Shown piece by piece: positions 1 to 12,000 of a stretch of 64,000 bases of DNA. The notes below the pieces were generated by a model, which ran no database searches, had not been told where the DNA came from, and saw only the letters and a program-made list of their open reading frames with translations. The position numbers were made by a program, and so were the translations under genes. The number at the start of each line of letters is the position of its first letter. Position 1 is the first letter of the stretch. This stretch comes from Membranipora membranacea (lineage: Eukaryota; Bryozoa; Gymnolaemata; Cheilostomatida; Membraniporidae): the NCBI GenBank assembly GCA_914767715.1, contig OU612067.1:14513001-14577000 (forward strand), read 5' to 3'.

Positions 1-162
1 TGGGCAGGCGGGCTTATACACTTTGGCCCTTCTTACCATAACCCCAGCTATGTTTACTCCGGGACTTTGCCCTCGGTGTGCGGCCACGCTGCACTGGATG
101 GTCAGGGATGGCAGGGTCACAACTGAAAGCTGGAAATCCTCCCTGCTCAAACTATATTCAAC
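1..162. other. Possible partial exon at window edge (unassigned)
   Basis: This edge segment is clearly richer in G+C than the DNA that follows. On the plus strand one frame is open from base 2 past a good-looking donor (GTGAGT at 163). Another frame is open from base 1 to a TGA at 124-126 and has a Gly/His/Tyr/Ser/Trp-rich composition. A minus-strand frame is also open over part of it. I cannot tell which frame is real, and I recognise no domain. It could be the last or an internal exon of a gene lying left of the window, or chance. Confidence 0.2.
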
Positions 163-249
163 ACGTGAGTTGCCTTCTCCAATGTGTGAGAGGGAAACAC
201 GTAAATGTTATGTGATGGCTGTGGGAATTTGGCTAATTGGACAATAAAA

Positions 250-1200
250 CCAATGAACTCTCCATTGAGTTCAGTGATACAACGTCCGTCTTTAAACATC
301 ACATTAAAAATTCCTGTATCATTATGTTCACCCGGGCGATTGATTGATGATTACTTTATTAATCGATCTGAATACATTGAAAATGTTTATAGTTGATAAA
401 CATTTGGTATTGTCATAAAAATTGATTATAAAACTAATTAAAAGTAATTATAACAATTTGCCGAACTTTACAAACAGACTTTTGCTAGCAAGAGCAGTGT
501 GGGTGAGGGAAAATCCCATCCTCTCTTGTTCGATTGATCAGCGAGGATGGGATACCTTCCACACTCTCTGACTATCCTCCCTGCTCTGACCAATGAACTA
601 AACCTGCTGACCAGTTGTGATAGCAGGGATAGGGATCTGCTTCAATTTTCATGGTAGTCATCCTCTCTTGACTCGAAAGTTTTTGGAAATAATGACCATA
701 GTGGATGAAATTAGGCTATACTTCCTGTTAAATATCACAGCGGATATATTATTTGCATTTGAAAAAAATTCTGAGAAGAAAAAAAGCTCAAACACTGTGT
801 TGAGAGAAAAATACCTACACAGCTGTTGGCATTAGGGTTCTCCCAATAAAGTAAAGTCATCGTTTAATTTCTCAGATCTCCTGTTAATAATCAAGGTCCA
901 AGAAGTACTGCCCTTTACATGATGAGAACTCATCTCATGCAACAAAGTTTTAATAGTTATGTTAAGTTACTGAGTAGAGTAGTACAGTAGGAGTAGTAAG
1001 TAGGGTCGTCATACTTTTTTGGATTGATTGTTGAGTGTTTGAATACAGTTTCGTTATAGTATGTAATAGTGTCCAATAAATCACATAGCCTAGAAGAAAC
1101 AAAGGGTTTGCAAGCATGTTTACTTTGCCACCAATGTCCATGGACATTGCGACTTGGATTGGCATACATACATACAAGCTTTTGTTGTTGTGGTGGCTGG
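250..1200. other. Intergenic, no gene seen; short hairpin at 513-553
   Basis: No supported coding sequence. An 11-bp inverted repeat (ATCCCATCCTC at 513-523 and its complement at 543-553) sits inside a longer imperfect foldback of about 90 bp whose outer arms pair only partly. The rest is AT-rich. Confidence 0.4.
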
Positions 1201-1239
1201 ACAGTCCAGTCATCTACTCTAGCTTTCATTGCAGAAAAA

Positions 1240-2180
1240 GTCCAGTTCTGTATATGTATGGGCGATTGCCAGTTTTATAAAAAAATCATAGTAGAGGGTT
1301 TGTTGGTGCAGCCCATCTTGCAATGTAAGACAACGTTTAGGTACTTAGTCTGATCCAACACAGGAGTGTTGTAAGACATGTCGTCATTACAAAATAAAGT
1401 GCAGTTCTAAATGAGCAATAAAAACCGTCGCTGGCGACGGGTGTTGCATGAATGGCAGCATTATTGTTAAATACAATACAGCATTGTTGATAAATACAAT
1501 ACAGCATTGTTATACAGCCAATATCGTTAGAAATCCTTTGTTGGATCAGACTAAGTACCTAACATTACAAAATAAAGTACACCTATGCTGTAGGATGTTG
1601 GATAGGCCCTGGGGGCCGATGTCAGGGAGACATGTCCCAAGAGACCTACGAGAGCTGTATAACAAAAGGCCTTTTGTTTGGTGAACAAAGGAGTACAATG
1701 GCAGGCAAAGTTTGCATGTCTGATTACATGTTGGATGTGTGTGCTTGCATGCTGGGGAATTTGTATGGTAGCCTCAATTCCCCACTTTTGATACACTCAA
1801 TTGTGGGTATACTCAATCCACCCACTGCTACAATATGTAGGAACCACTGGTAAAGGGTATTTTACAACTGTATTTTATTTTGTAATGAACTATGCCTTAA
1901 CATGCAACATGGGCTGCACCAACAAACCCTCTACTATGAATTTTTCATAAAACTGGCTATTGGCCATTTAGAACTGGACTTATTCTGGAACGATACAACT
2001 TGTCTTACAGCACTCAAGAACAATAGAATTTTTTCACCATATAGACTGTATAGCAATGCTGTGTTGTATCTAAGAATTATGTTGTAGAGGCCTTGAGCTC
2101 TGTAAGACCTGTCCTACAACATGTCTTACATCACCTGTTACCAGCGACGGTTTTTTTGTGCCCATTCAGAACTGCATAAA
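1240..2180. mobile_element. Composite inverted-repeat element (nested foldback/MITE-like)
   Basis: Several blocks recur here in inverted orientation. The block at 1337-1360 is perfectly inverted at 1539-1562. A block around 1255-1330 is inverted, with a few mismatches, around 1895-1970. GCAGTTCTAAATGAG... at 1401-1434 is inverted at 2141-2175. A 16-bp near-palindrome of 7-bp arms (CCGTCGC/GCGACGG) lies at 1425-1440. A third, direct, diverged copy of the 1255-1380 block lies at about 2375-2520. A 26-bp unit containing ATACAATACAGCATTGTT is tandemly duplicated at about 1468-1520. The blocks are not in simple mirror order, so this is probably nested or rearranged non-autonomous DNA transposon copies. 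No transposase is seen. Confidence 0.55.
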
Positions 2181-2629
2181 CTTATGTAATGTTTAGATGC
2201 CTGTAGTGTATGGGAGGGATGGTGGGGAGACTGAAGGAAACTTGCACACAGCTATTAAAGGGTCATTGAAGCATTTTATCTAGATGTCATTATTGATTGA
2301 GTTCATACAGTAGGCTCTAATGATGCATGGGTATGTCAGTCAGGGGGTTTTCCAATTATAAACAACATGACAGAAAATGTTCAGTTTTGTATTGAAGTAC
2401 TAGTAGCCAGTTTTACGAAAAAAACATGCCATAGGGTTTTTTGTACAGCCCATGTTGCATGCTAAGACATATTTGAGGTACTTAGTCCATCCAAAACGTT
2501 AGTGTTGTGAGACATGTGGCAGGCGTTGTATGGGACATGTCTTACAGTGCTCATGCGGCCCCTACAGCACAAACAACAATACGTTATAGGCCTGAGTGCT
2601 GTAATACATGTCCCATGTAGCACTCGCTC

Positions 2630-2783
2630 ACTGATTTAACGAGACCTGATGGGACGATATACATTCTCAGTGGAGTAATTTGGGAATGAATTTATCTAAC
2701 TGACCAAGTGAGTGACAACTTTGAGCAAGGTGATAGTGATAATTGGCTCTAGTAAAGCATCTCTCATTCTAATTGAAAGACCC
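2630..2783. mobile_element. TIR-MITE family copy A (partial)
   Basis: The internal segment (GTGAGTGACAACTTTGAGCA...) and the right end (TTCTAATTGAAAGACCC) match copies B (18321-18560) and C (25119-25300) of the same family. The left terminal inverted repeat is not recognisable here, so this copy looks truncated or diverged. Confidence 0.5.
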
Positions 2784-3092
2784 GTCCTGTATCATAGGCG
2801 AAATGCAGGCTTAAAAGCCCAAATGCCCATATTTTTCTCATCAAAATAGGCATCAGTTACAAGTATGAATTCCAAATTGGTTTACTTCACCAGTCTTCAT
2901 GATCAATAAATGTAACAAAATCTACAAAGATCAGTCACTGGCCTAAGGCTCTAGTCCTAGTCTGGTCCCTACAAGTAGGTAAATATTTACTGTCGCTGGA
3001 TTAGCTGCACTGAGCAGCAACATTGATTATATCTAGGTGTATCACCCTATTCATATCTGTATATGGTTTCTAATATAAGTGACCCCTTGCAG

Positions 3093-6000
3093 ATGTCATC
3101 TAGTAAGAGTAAGTCCAGGAGGCACCACTCAGATAGCGACGATGAGGACAGGAGGACATCTAAATCATCCGTGTTTGAGAGGCTAGGAGGTTCATCCAAA
3201 GGTGAGACCTTCATACGGATGTTTTAGTGAGTAATTTTAAGTCCCAGTAATGCGTCTATTTCGGCCATTAAATAGTGTGTAAAACCTAGCAAACCCTGTC
3301 CTGTAGTGTGAAACATTTGCTCTTTGTGCAGTATATTGTGAAAACGAAATATTTACCATGACACGTTCATTGCTACAGGTAAATATGATTAGGAAACTGT
3401 GACCATGATATTTAATGATCTCCTGTTAGGATTGAGTTCCCTCCATCTTGAAAAGTTGATTGTATCTAATGTATCTGCATTTCAGATCACAAGACAAGTT
3501 CAGGCAGTAAGCATGAATCATCAGAGAGAAGAGAGCGAGAAGACTATGAGAGGAGAGACCGAGAAAGAGATTACAGAGATGACCGGGTCGGGAGTGGAGA
3601 AAGAGGCGGAGATAGGGGTAGATATGAAAACACGGGTGGATCGAGGTTTGAACAAAGAGGAAGATTCGATAGACCACAACCAAAGGTTCGTCCGTACTTC
3701 ATAATCGGTAACAGTTTTCTACAAACAATACAAGTCAAATTGCCTTCAAAGTGCTTAGACGCTCAATCGTGCGGCTTAATTCAGTTGGTTTTCCACATTG
3801 AGCTAAATGGTCACATCAAGAAACTGCAGCATTTAGAATGGTTTTATAAGAGCATGAGGCACAGAGATCCATTACTGAGTATTAATAATTGATTTTAAAT
3901 GGCGGCAATGTAACGAAAAACTGGTTTGCACCTTGAACATCTTATTGCAGCGAGAATCAGACAAGCGAGACCCGTGCAAATTTTTATTCAAGAATGGATA
4001 TTGTAATTACGGACCAAACTGTATATTCTACCATGATCGGGAGAGATATGAGAAAGAGTTCCCTAATGCTGAAACCAGGTATGCTTAATTCTCTAGACTA
4101 GAATGTTTGCCATTGAGGATGGATACACATGCTGCTATCACATGGACTGATAGTAGGGTGGGCAGGCAGGGTATTGTAGTGGTTAGGATTCGAGCTTCTC
4201 AATCTGAGAATTGCAGGTTCGAATCCCAGTCACTTCTCATCCTGCTGAAGGAGGTGAGCTCTCCGGAAAATAGCCTAGCTTGCCCACCCTTACATTGTAC
4301 GAGGGCGCGCTTATTAGATGAGATCTTAATTATTTAATTAATGAAAGCATATTCTCATTAGCCCCGAAAGGAGCAATGAATAGCAATAAAGCCTATAATT
4401 TTTTTTGCTTAGTTTGTTCACCTGTGCTGAGCATCAGAGTTGGGATCATCCATATATGCTGTCTGATATGTATACTGCAGCTTGCTCACAAGAAATTAAC
4501 ACTGTCATTCTTTGTCATGTCTATATTTTCCTGTTCAGACCACACAGAGAGTTAGACTCAGCACCTAGTAGGAGTGATAGAAGAGATAGCAACAGACCAA
4601 GAGACGAAAACAGGAGAGATGATAGGGACAGGAGCAGGAGGGACTACTCCTCATCTCCAGAAAGGGTGCGTATTTATTAATTTCGTTTCCTGTTCCCCGT
4701 ATGTATCAGAGCTGCATATAAACTTTGACTTCATGTGGTAAATATAAACAGCCAAATATCAAACAATCTCCATATTAAAGCTTGTAATTTGTTCTTTAAT
4801 CACTTATAATATGTTATTATGTTATGATAGATTATAATATATAACATAATATGTTATTATATCACTTATTACTTGTAATATGTTACTTTATTGTTTATTA
4901 TTAAAACACTCTACATTTTTTACTTGTGGTCACAGAGGGAAGTTAGTGCTGACAGAGCTATAAAATCTACTATCACAGTCGCTCCTAAGGAGGACAGATA
5001 TAGCAGTGATGAGCTAACAGATGTCGATGCATCTGACCTTCAAACACTGGATGAGAAACTGCAGAGATACAAAGAGCTGGCAAGCAAACAGAGTATCGGG
5101 GTAAGCCATATAGTTATCATATATTATATTATATGTATATATATATATATAATATCTCTATGGGGTAAGCTCTCATCAAACTCTCTGTGGTGGCCTTACA
5201 TATTTGAATTATGGATAAGTTAGCCTTTCCGCTCATATCTGAGCTAGTGAAATTTGTGTAAGGGTGTCATATGTTGATTGACCTGATTGTTATGGTGTTT
5301 TAGTTTGCCTAATACTGACAAGTGACAGAAACATATCCATAAATCTCACAGGATGACAAAGTGCATCAATATTAGCACATCGCATGAGGTCAACCGTTGA
5401 ATAAAGGTTGCATGTATGCATATGGAAATATCTTAAATAAGCGACATAAATTCTTAAAATCATTTCATTTGGGAAAACAAGCTCCAATTGCATCACATAT
5501 ATCTTACCTTTGTATTTATAGAATCCATCCACCTCTAAAAGATCAGGACCCAGAACCCCTTCTCCTGAACCGTAAGTTTATGATACATACTCCCCGCTGT
5601 ATCTCTTCTATTGCATTTGTTGTGTGGAAATATGTGACCATTATTGAAGTTTTCCTAATTATTTGTGAATATCTCATGCCGTTATCGCATTGACTTTTTG
5701 AATTTTGCATTGTGTCCACTTGCTCTAAGCCCTGGTTTATCATGCCTTTACAAATTAAGGCTCTAGCGCTTCTGATGCTATGCCATGTTAAATTTTATCG
5801 TAAAGGGAACCAGAACCTTCTGAGAGTAAACCCAAACTTGTGAAGAAGAAGGGGAAAAAGAAGCCAGCGCCATCTAGTGGGGAGGAGCCGGTTAAAAAGA
5901 AGAAAAAGTAAGATAAGATTGATTTATTTGGTAAAATAGCCAATGACATATTACAATGATGGAGTAGGAATGTCTCTGTTGTTTAAAATCTTGATGCTAA

Positions 6001-9000
6001 CCGGTATGAAGCTATTTGAAAATCTATTGGTTCTAACTTTTGGTAAAAGGCATCCGTCCTCTATCTATGACTTTGTTCGATGCTCAGGCGATTGAGTCAC
6101 TATTCACAAACAGATGTTACCATCAATTGTAGAAAACATACAGCTTGCTCCGGACCAATTTCAGTTTTAAATTAATAACCTTAACCGCTTACTGATTACC
6201 ATGTGTGTGAAATAATAAAAGGAAAGTGCTAGTTCAGTAGAGAAATGTCTGGTTGCGATCCAAGCGCTGCTTCCCTGTTAATATGAGACATATACTAATG
6301 TATTTTACAGGGCCGTGGAGACTAAGAAGAAAGCAAAGAGAAGTTCATCAGTAGAATCAAATCAGGCTGAAGAGGGTGTAGATAAAAAGAAAAAGAAGGT
6401 TAAGTCAGGGTAAGTAAGGCAAATGCTTGATTTACGACATAGAAAATTGCTCAGTTTGTAAGTGCGCTTGCACTCTAAATGTGTTGGAAATCTAAAGATT
6501 AAATCATGAGAGCAACTTAGTGCTGAATATGCTGTTTGAGGTACTTTTATTTCTCAGTTTTTCAGATACAGAGCTTGGAATATTTAAGACCACCCAACGA
6601 CCAAATCAGATTATAGTCAGGCAGTTGGTTAATTATGATAAAGTTGTGTCACAGTCTCCCGGAAGTGATTGCTTCCTGTGTTGCACATGCGGTAGACTGT
6701 GACATCATAATGCAGAGAATGGGTGTTACCTTCCCTTATGGAAGGCACTTTTCCACTATTAATAATTCATGTAGAGCATTGAGTTTTTTTACCATGCAAA
6801 TCTGACACAACTTTATCAAAAATAACTGCCTGACTATAACATGCTTTGGTTTTTGGGGTAGTCGTTAACTAGTAGTGGTTACTCTCATGCCGGATACAGA
6901 TGGGAGTTTGAATTTCTCTTGGGCACTGCTTTGGCACATCTTTGCTGTCAATCCTAAGCACAACCCTTTGTTTGAATGTAGGTCATTGGATATGACGACA
7001 TGATTGATATGCTAACATCGGAATGTTTCTTTTATTATAGTGAAAAGGTCAAAGCAGGTTCTAAAGTGATGAAGAAAAAATCTAAATCAAAAGCTGAGTA
7101 AGTTTCGCTTCATCGACCCATCTTAACATTGTATTTTGAGATGCATGTGATTTGTTAAACAGGATTTTCAAGCAAATAATATGTGGCCTGTGACACATTA
7201 TATTCCGAACACAAACTCTTTTTTTAATTGCCTATCGACAGGTTTTCTACCCATAGTAACTTGCATATAAATAAGGAGTTATCTCCAACTAAATAAAAGT
7301 GTAGGAGAAGACGATTGCAATGAAATATTGGATATTTCACAGTGAAGTTATCAGGCGTGAATCAGTATGTATATGGAGGACAATCCAAGGCTGGAGTTGA
7401 GTTATGATGATCATGTATTATTCTGGAAATGTCAGCTTTATTTTATATATTTCATTTTATAGAGTTGAAGGTAAAGGGAAGTCAGAGGTGACTCGAGTGG
7501 AGAGAAGCCCAGAAGAGAGAAAGTCCAGATCGGACGAAACTCAGTCCAAAAGGTGATCACTAAGACTTTTAGTTTAGTAATATGAGGGATGTGAGTAATG
7601 TAATGGAAGACAAATTCAGTCAGGGAATGAAAGGAAAAGTTACAAGTAAATGTAGATCAAGCTTATATTTACTAATAAATGATAAGACATAAGAAGGGTT
7701 GAGATTAATGAAAGACTAATTTAAACAGGGAAGGAGTGGAAACGTTGCAAGTAAATGTAGGTCGAATTCAAGCTTTTGATGACTTGTGCTGCAATTGCTA
7801 CACGGGTGAATCAAGGCGACAAGGAGATGCAACAGCCCTATATTTACAAATTTATGTTATCGTACTAGTAGAGAGTTATCCCCTCCTGTCAAATAGTGAT
7901 TCCTCTCCAACAACAAATAGGATGTCAGCAATCTAGGTCGAACTCCTTGGTTGTATTATTGATTCAAATTTTGACTCAGGTTAAAGTGCTCATAGTTCTT
8001 CAAATATTCAGCTTTATCAAAAACTTCTCAATCCACAATTGAATAAACAACAAATGTTTATAAGTAGGCGTTCAGAGAGCAGAGAGCCGGCCGCTAACAG
8101 TGAGAAGAAGAGATCCCGCTCTGCTAGCAGCTCCTCATCAGGCTCTAGTAGGAGTGCATCCAGATCTCCAACTCCTCAAGAGAAACCATCCAGATCTACT
8201 TAACGTCACTCGGGTAATTTTTTACATTCTGTATTATCAGATAAATATTATCCACTACTAACACATGTTTGAATTATCCCGTATCAATTTGTTCATTTTC
8301 CTGATTTGATGTGTTATATTTTGGCATACTGCTATTGGGTTGCTGTGCTGTCTGGAATATACTTAGACAACTGAAACCCATGCAGGAGTAGGAGTGGCTC
8401 AGCTGGTTAGAGCACCGTTCCTTTAGCATGCAAATGTTGAAGGTTGCGGGTTTGACTACAGGGGTTTGGTTGGCCCCTAGGTGTGATCCAACCTGCCTGC
8501 CAACAGAGAGCAACTTGGCCCATGCTTTGGGATGTGGCAAGTTGATATTAAAGAACCATTTTGTTTTAATCAACCAGTACTGAGACAGTTTTTTTAACTA
8601 GAATCCCAATCATCGGACTCATTTGAACAAATGTACGCCTGTCTCTTTGGACAACCAATCAGCAGTAACTCTAAAACTTTTGTCCGATCCTAGATGCAGA
8701 TAGAAGATCTCGTTCCCCCTCCGCTGACCGCAGATCACATCGAGATGAAGGTGCAAGGGCTGAGCCAGATCGGGGTAGGGATGAGCAGGATCGTAGCAGG
8801 GGGGAAGAGGGGCGTAGAGATGATCACAGCAGAGATGAAAGGGGTGAAAGGTCAGACAGTAGACGAGGAGAGGATAGACGCGGGGAGGAGAGACGAGAGG
8901 ACGATCGATCTCGAGATGAGAGGAGGGACAGGGATAACAGGTATATATAAGCTTGTGTGCTGCACCTTGATCATGTATTGCTATTGATGTTGATGTTGAT

Positions 9001-12000
9001 GTTGATATTGTTATTGATATTGTTATTGATGTTGATATTGATGTTGATATTGTTATTGATATTGATATCATTAAATTATAAATCATGCATCTAGTAACAA
9101 TCAGAGGGGGAGTAGCTTCGAAATAGGTCACTAAGAACCAATATGCTTGACTTTTTTGTATGTATGATACTTAAAATTCTTATCAGTAGTCCTATAAATG
9201 GCAACATGCATTGATCTTTAGGCCTAAAGAGCGTTCTCCTGATGAGCGCCAGGAAGTAAGACGAGAAGAAAGACGTGATGACAGGCGAGATGAGAGAAGG
9301 GAGGAAAGATCTCGAGTAGATGACAGAGATGGTAGGAGGGAATACCCTTCAGCAACAAGAGGTCGTGATGATGAGACCAGGTATGGTTATTATATAAAAA
9401 AAATTACCCGATAAATTACTGTCCTGCTGGCTTAATGTGACATCAAGCTTCAAACTTGGGGCTTCCAAAATGATATATTGTCTTCATGTGATTACAGGCC
9501 ACCACGAGGAGGGCGTGAGGATGATCGTGTGAGGGAGAGAGAGAGAAGAGATGATAGGGAGAGGTATGACAACAGAGATAAAAGAGATGAGCGACGCGAC
9601 GATAGACGTGATGAAAGACGCGACGACAGACGTGACGATCGACGCGACGACAGGCGCGATGACAGGCGTGACGACAGGAGAGATGAGAGAAGAGACAGAT
9701 ATCCAGATGACAGGGAAAAGGTAGGAGGTAGCATATAGACATCCATATCACACTGACATCAATATTACACTATCATGATGTGTATCTCTGATTGTTAGTG
9801 TCAATTCAGTATCAGTGCCAATTATGTACCCACCCCTAACTGATCAAATTGAACACGGGCTGTTACACCAAATTCCTTGTGATGGTACTCATACTAAAGG
9901 AATTGGTTCGCTCTCTATCGATCAGAGATATACATGCAACAGTATACAGGTATCATGTGATCACTGTGCATCCATATGTGAGTAAACATTCATGGCATGC
10001 AGGAATCTGATTAAATGCATCTTTATGTGATCTATATGAAAGTTAAAGGGCAACCAAGGTTTCGAACAACTTCTCATTGATGGCCATTGATTAATAGCAG
10101 ATTGCACCTTCTGCATGGGGAAAAAAGACAATATATAATTCGGACGATTATTCAGCCAGAATTCTTGTGAAACATTTCTTCCATCAGGCACTCAAACTCA
10201 GCTAAAAGAGAATATCACATAGCAGTTTCCTGTTCCTGTTATTATTTAGCTTGCGCTCTATAATTATTACAGCAAAGTCTTGGAACGTCCCCTAAACTGA
10301 AGTGTTACCCAGCTTAGAGTCAGCAACTACTTTGAGTTTTGCATCGCGTAATGCACAAAGCTGATGCTGCCCAGCACATTATTTCCTACCCATTAATGCA
10401 TTGCCGCGAAACCTTGGTTGCCCTTTAAGCTGATAAATTCTAATGAAGAATAACCCCAAAATAATAATGAAATCTACAACTTCCCCAAGGTGTGGTTTCA
10501 TCATGCACAATCAATTTCCAATTTTTTTCTGATGATATTATTATTAATATTTCATTATTATTATATTATGTTACATAGAGAATGTACGCAGATCGTGGGC
10601 GGGAAAGGGAGGAGAAGTTTGCTGCAGGAGGCCGACCTAGCCCTAGGCCTTCTGGTCACAGTCCACATCACAAGGATGATAGAGGACGCCCGCCAAGTCC
10701 AGGTGATAGAAGAGGAGACAGGAGAACCCCGCCGAGATCAAGGTCACCAGGTGACAAAAGATTACCTGTTAGCCCGGGATATGGCAGGTGAGCTAGAAAA
10801 TCAAATTTAAATCACTCTCATCCATGCTTACAATACTGGCAAAAAAGTTCGGTTAAAACTTGGATTATACTTTTTGCAAATAAATAATTAGCTGAATTTT
10901 GAAGTCTGCTCATTATCAACCTTTTGTCATAAATTCTATGGGAACACAAAAAATTTCTTTGAAAAAAATGCATATATTGTTTGTTTCTAACTGAGGGAAT
11001 TTTCTTTATCAGCGCTAAAAAAAGTTCTACTTTCATCATGAGTAGGGCACTTGTCCAATAGAAATTTCTGCATCAAATCATCTTCTTATTCATTTGACCC
11101 CCACAATTGGCTAACAGACATCAGCAGCAAAAAAATTATCTGAATCTGGAATGCTTATGTACTAATCCTTGTAGGGGCCCGGGTGATTATAGGGGCGGTA
11201 GAGATTATCCCCCTCCTCCTGGAATGCCTGGACCCGGTCCTGATGGTTATTATGACAGAGAAAGACCTCCTTATCCTCACTTTGATGGCCCTGACAGGGG
11301 TGGATTTAGAGGTAAGTCTAACATTTTATCAAGTTTTCCTGAATTTGTAGTTGCTCCATTAACTAAATGAAAGTCTCTATGCATGTATGCTAGATTATGT
11401 TATATTATGTTATGTTATGTTATGTTATATTATGTTATATTATGTTATATTATGTTATATTATGTTATGTTATGTTATGTTATGTTATGTTATGTTATGT
11501 TATGTTATGTTATATTATAGTTTGTTATAGTTTGTTATATTATGTTATGTTATGTTATGTTATGTTATGTTATGTTATGTTATGTTATGTTATGTTATGT
11601 TATGTTATGTTATGTTATGTTATGTTATGTTATGTTATGTTATGTTATGTTATATTATGTTATATTATGAAATTATTCCGTTATTATGTGAATTATTTCA
11701 GGTCGAGGTAGGGGCGGATATGGAGACAGGCCACCCCCTGATCGCATGCCATATGGAAGGTATGGTGGAGGACCACCCCCTCCAGGAGACCACTACGGAG
11801 GTCCACCCCCTCCTCATGATGACAGATATGGCGGCCCTGACGATAGAGGGGGTTACAGAGGTGGATACAGAGGCAGAGGCACGTGGAGGGGGCGAGGCAG
11901 AGGAAGAGGAGGTAAAAATATGTTTATTTTAATTCTCAGTTGCTATGATGTTTTGTCATATACATTCCTTTCTATAGTGGAACAGATTTTTATTTTGTAA

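Noticed and set aside
4170-4232. tRNA gene
   Set aside because: Promoter boxes are good, but acceptor and D stems do not pair properly and a SINE tail follows.
8694-8987. Separate gene starting at the ATG right after the acceptor at 8693
   Set aside because: That ATG is in a shadow frame; the RD-rich frame joins exon 11 in phase and continues for twelve more exons.
8619-9131. 170-codon minus-strand open frame
   Set aside because: Half is antisense to ZC3H13 exon 12 and half comes from the TTGATG microsatellite; no domain or splice support.
9443-9751. Open frames antisense to the Arg/Asp-rich exon (Ser/Leu/Arg and Cys/His-rich)
   Set aside because: They are mirror images of the low-complexity RD repeat; the plus frame joins in phase with its neighbours on both sides.
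11397-11932. Long open frames rich in Leu-Cys-Tyr-Val-Met
   Set aside because: Produced entirely by the TTATG microsatellite, which has no stops in several frames.
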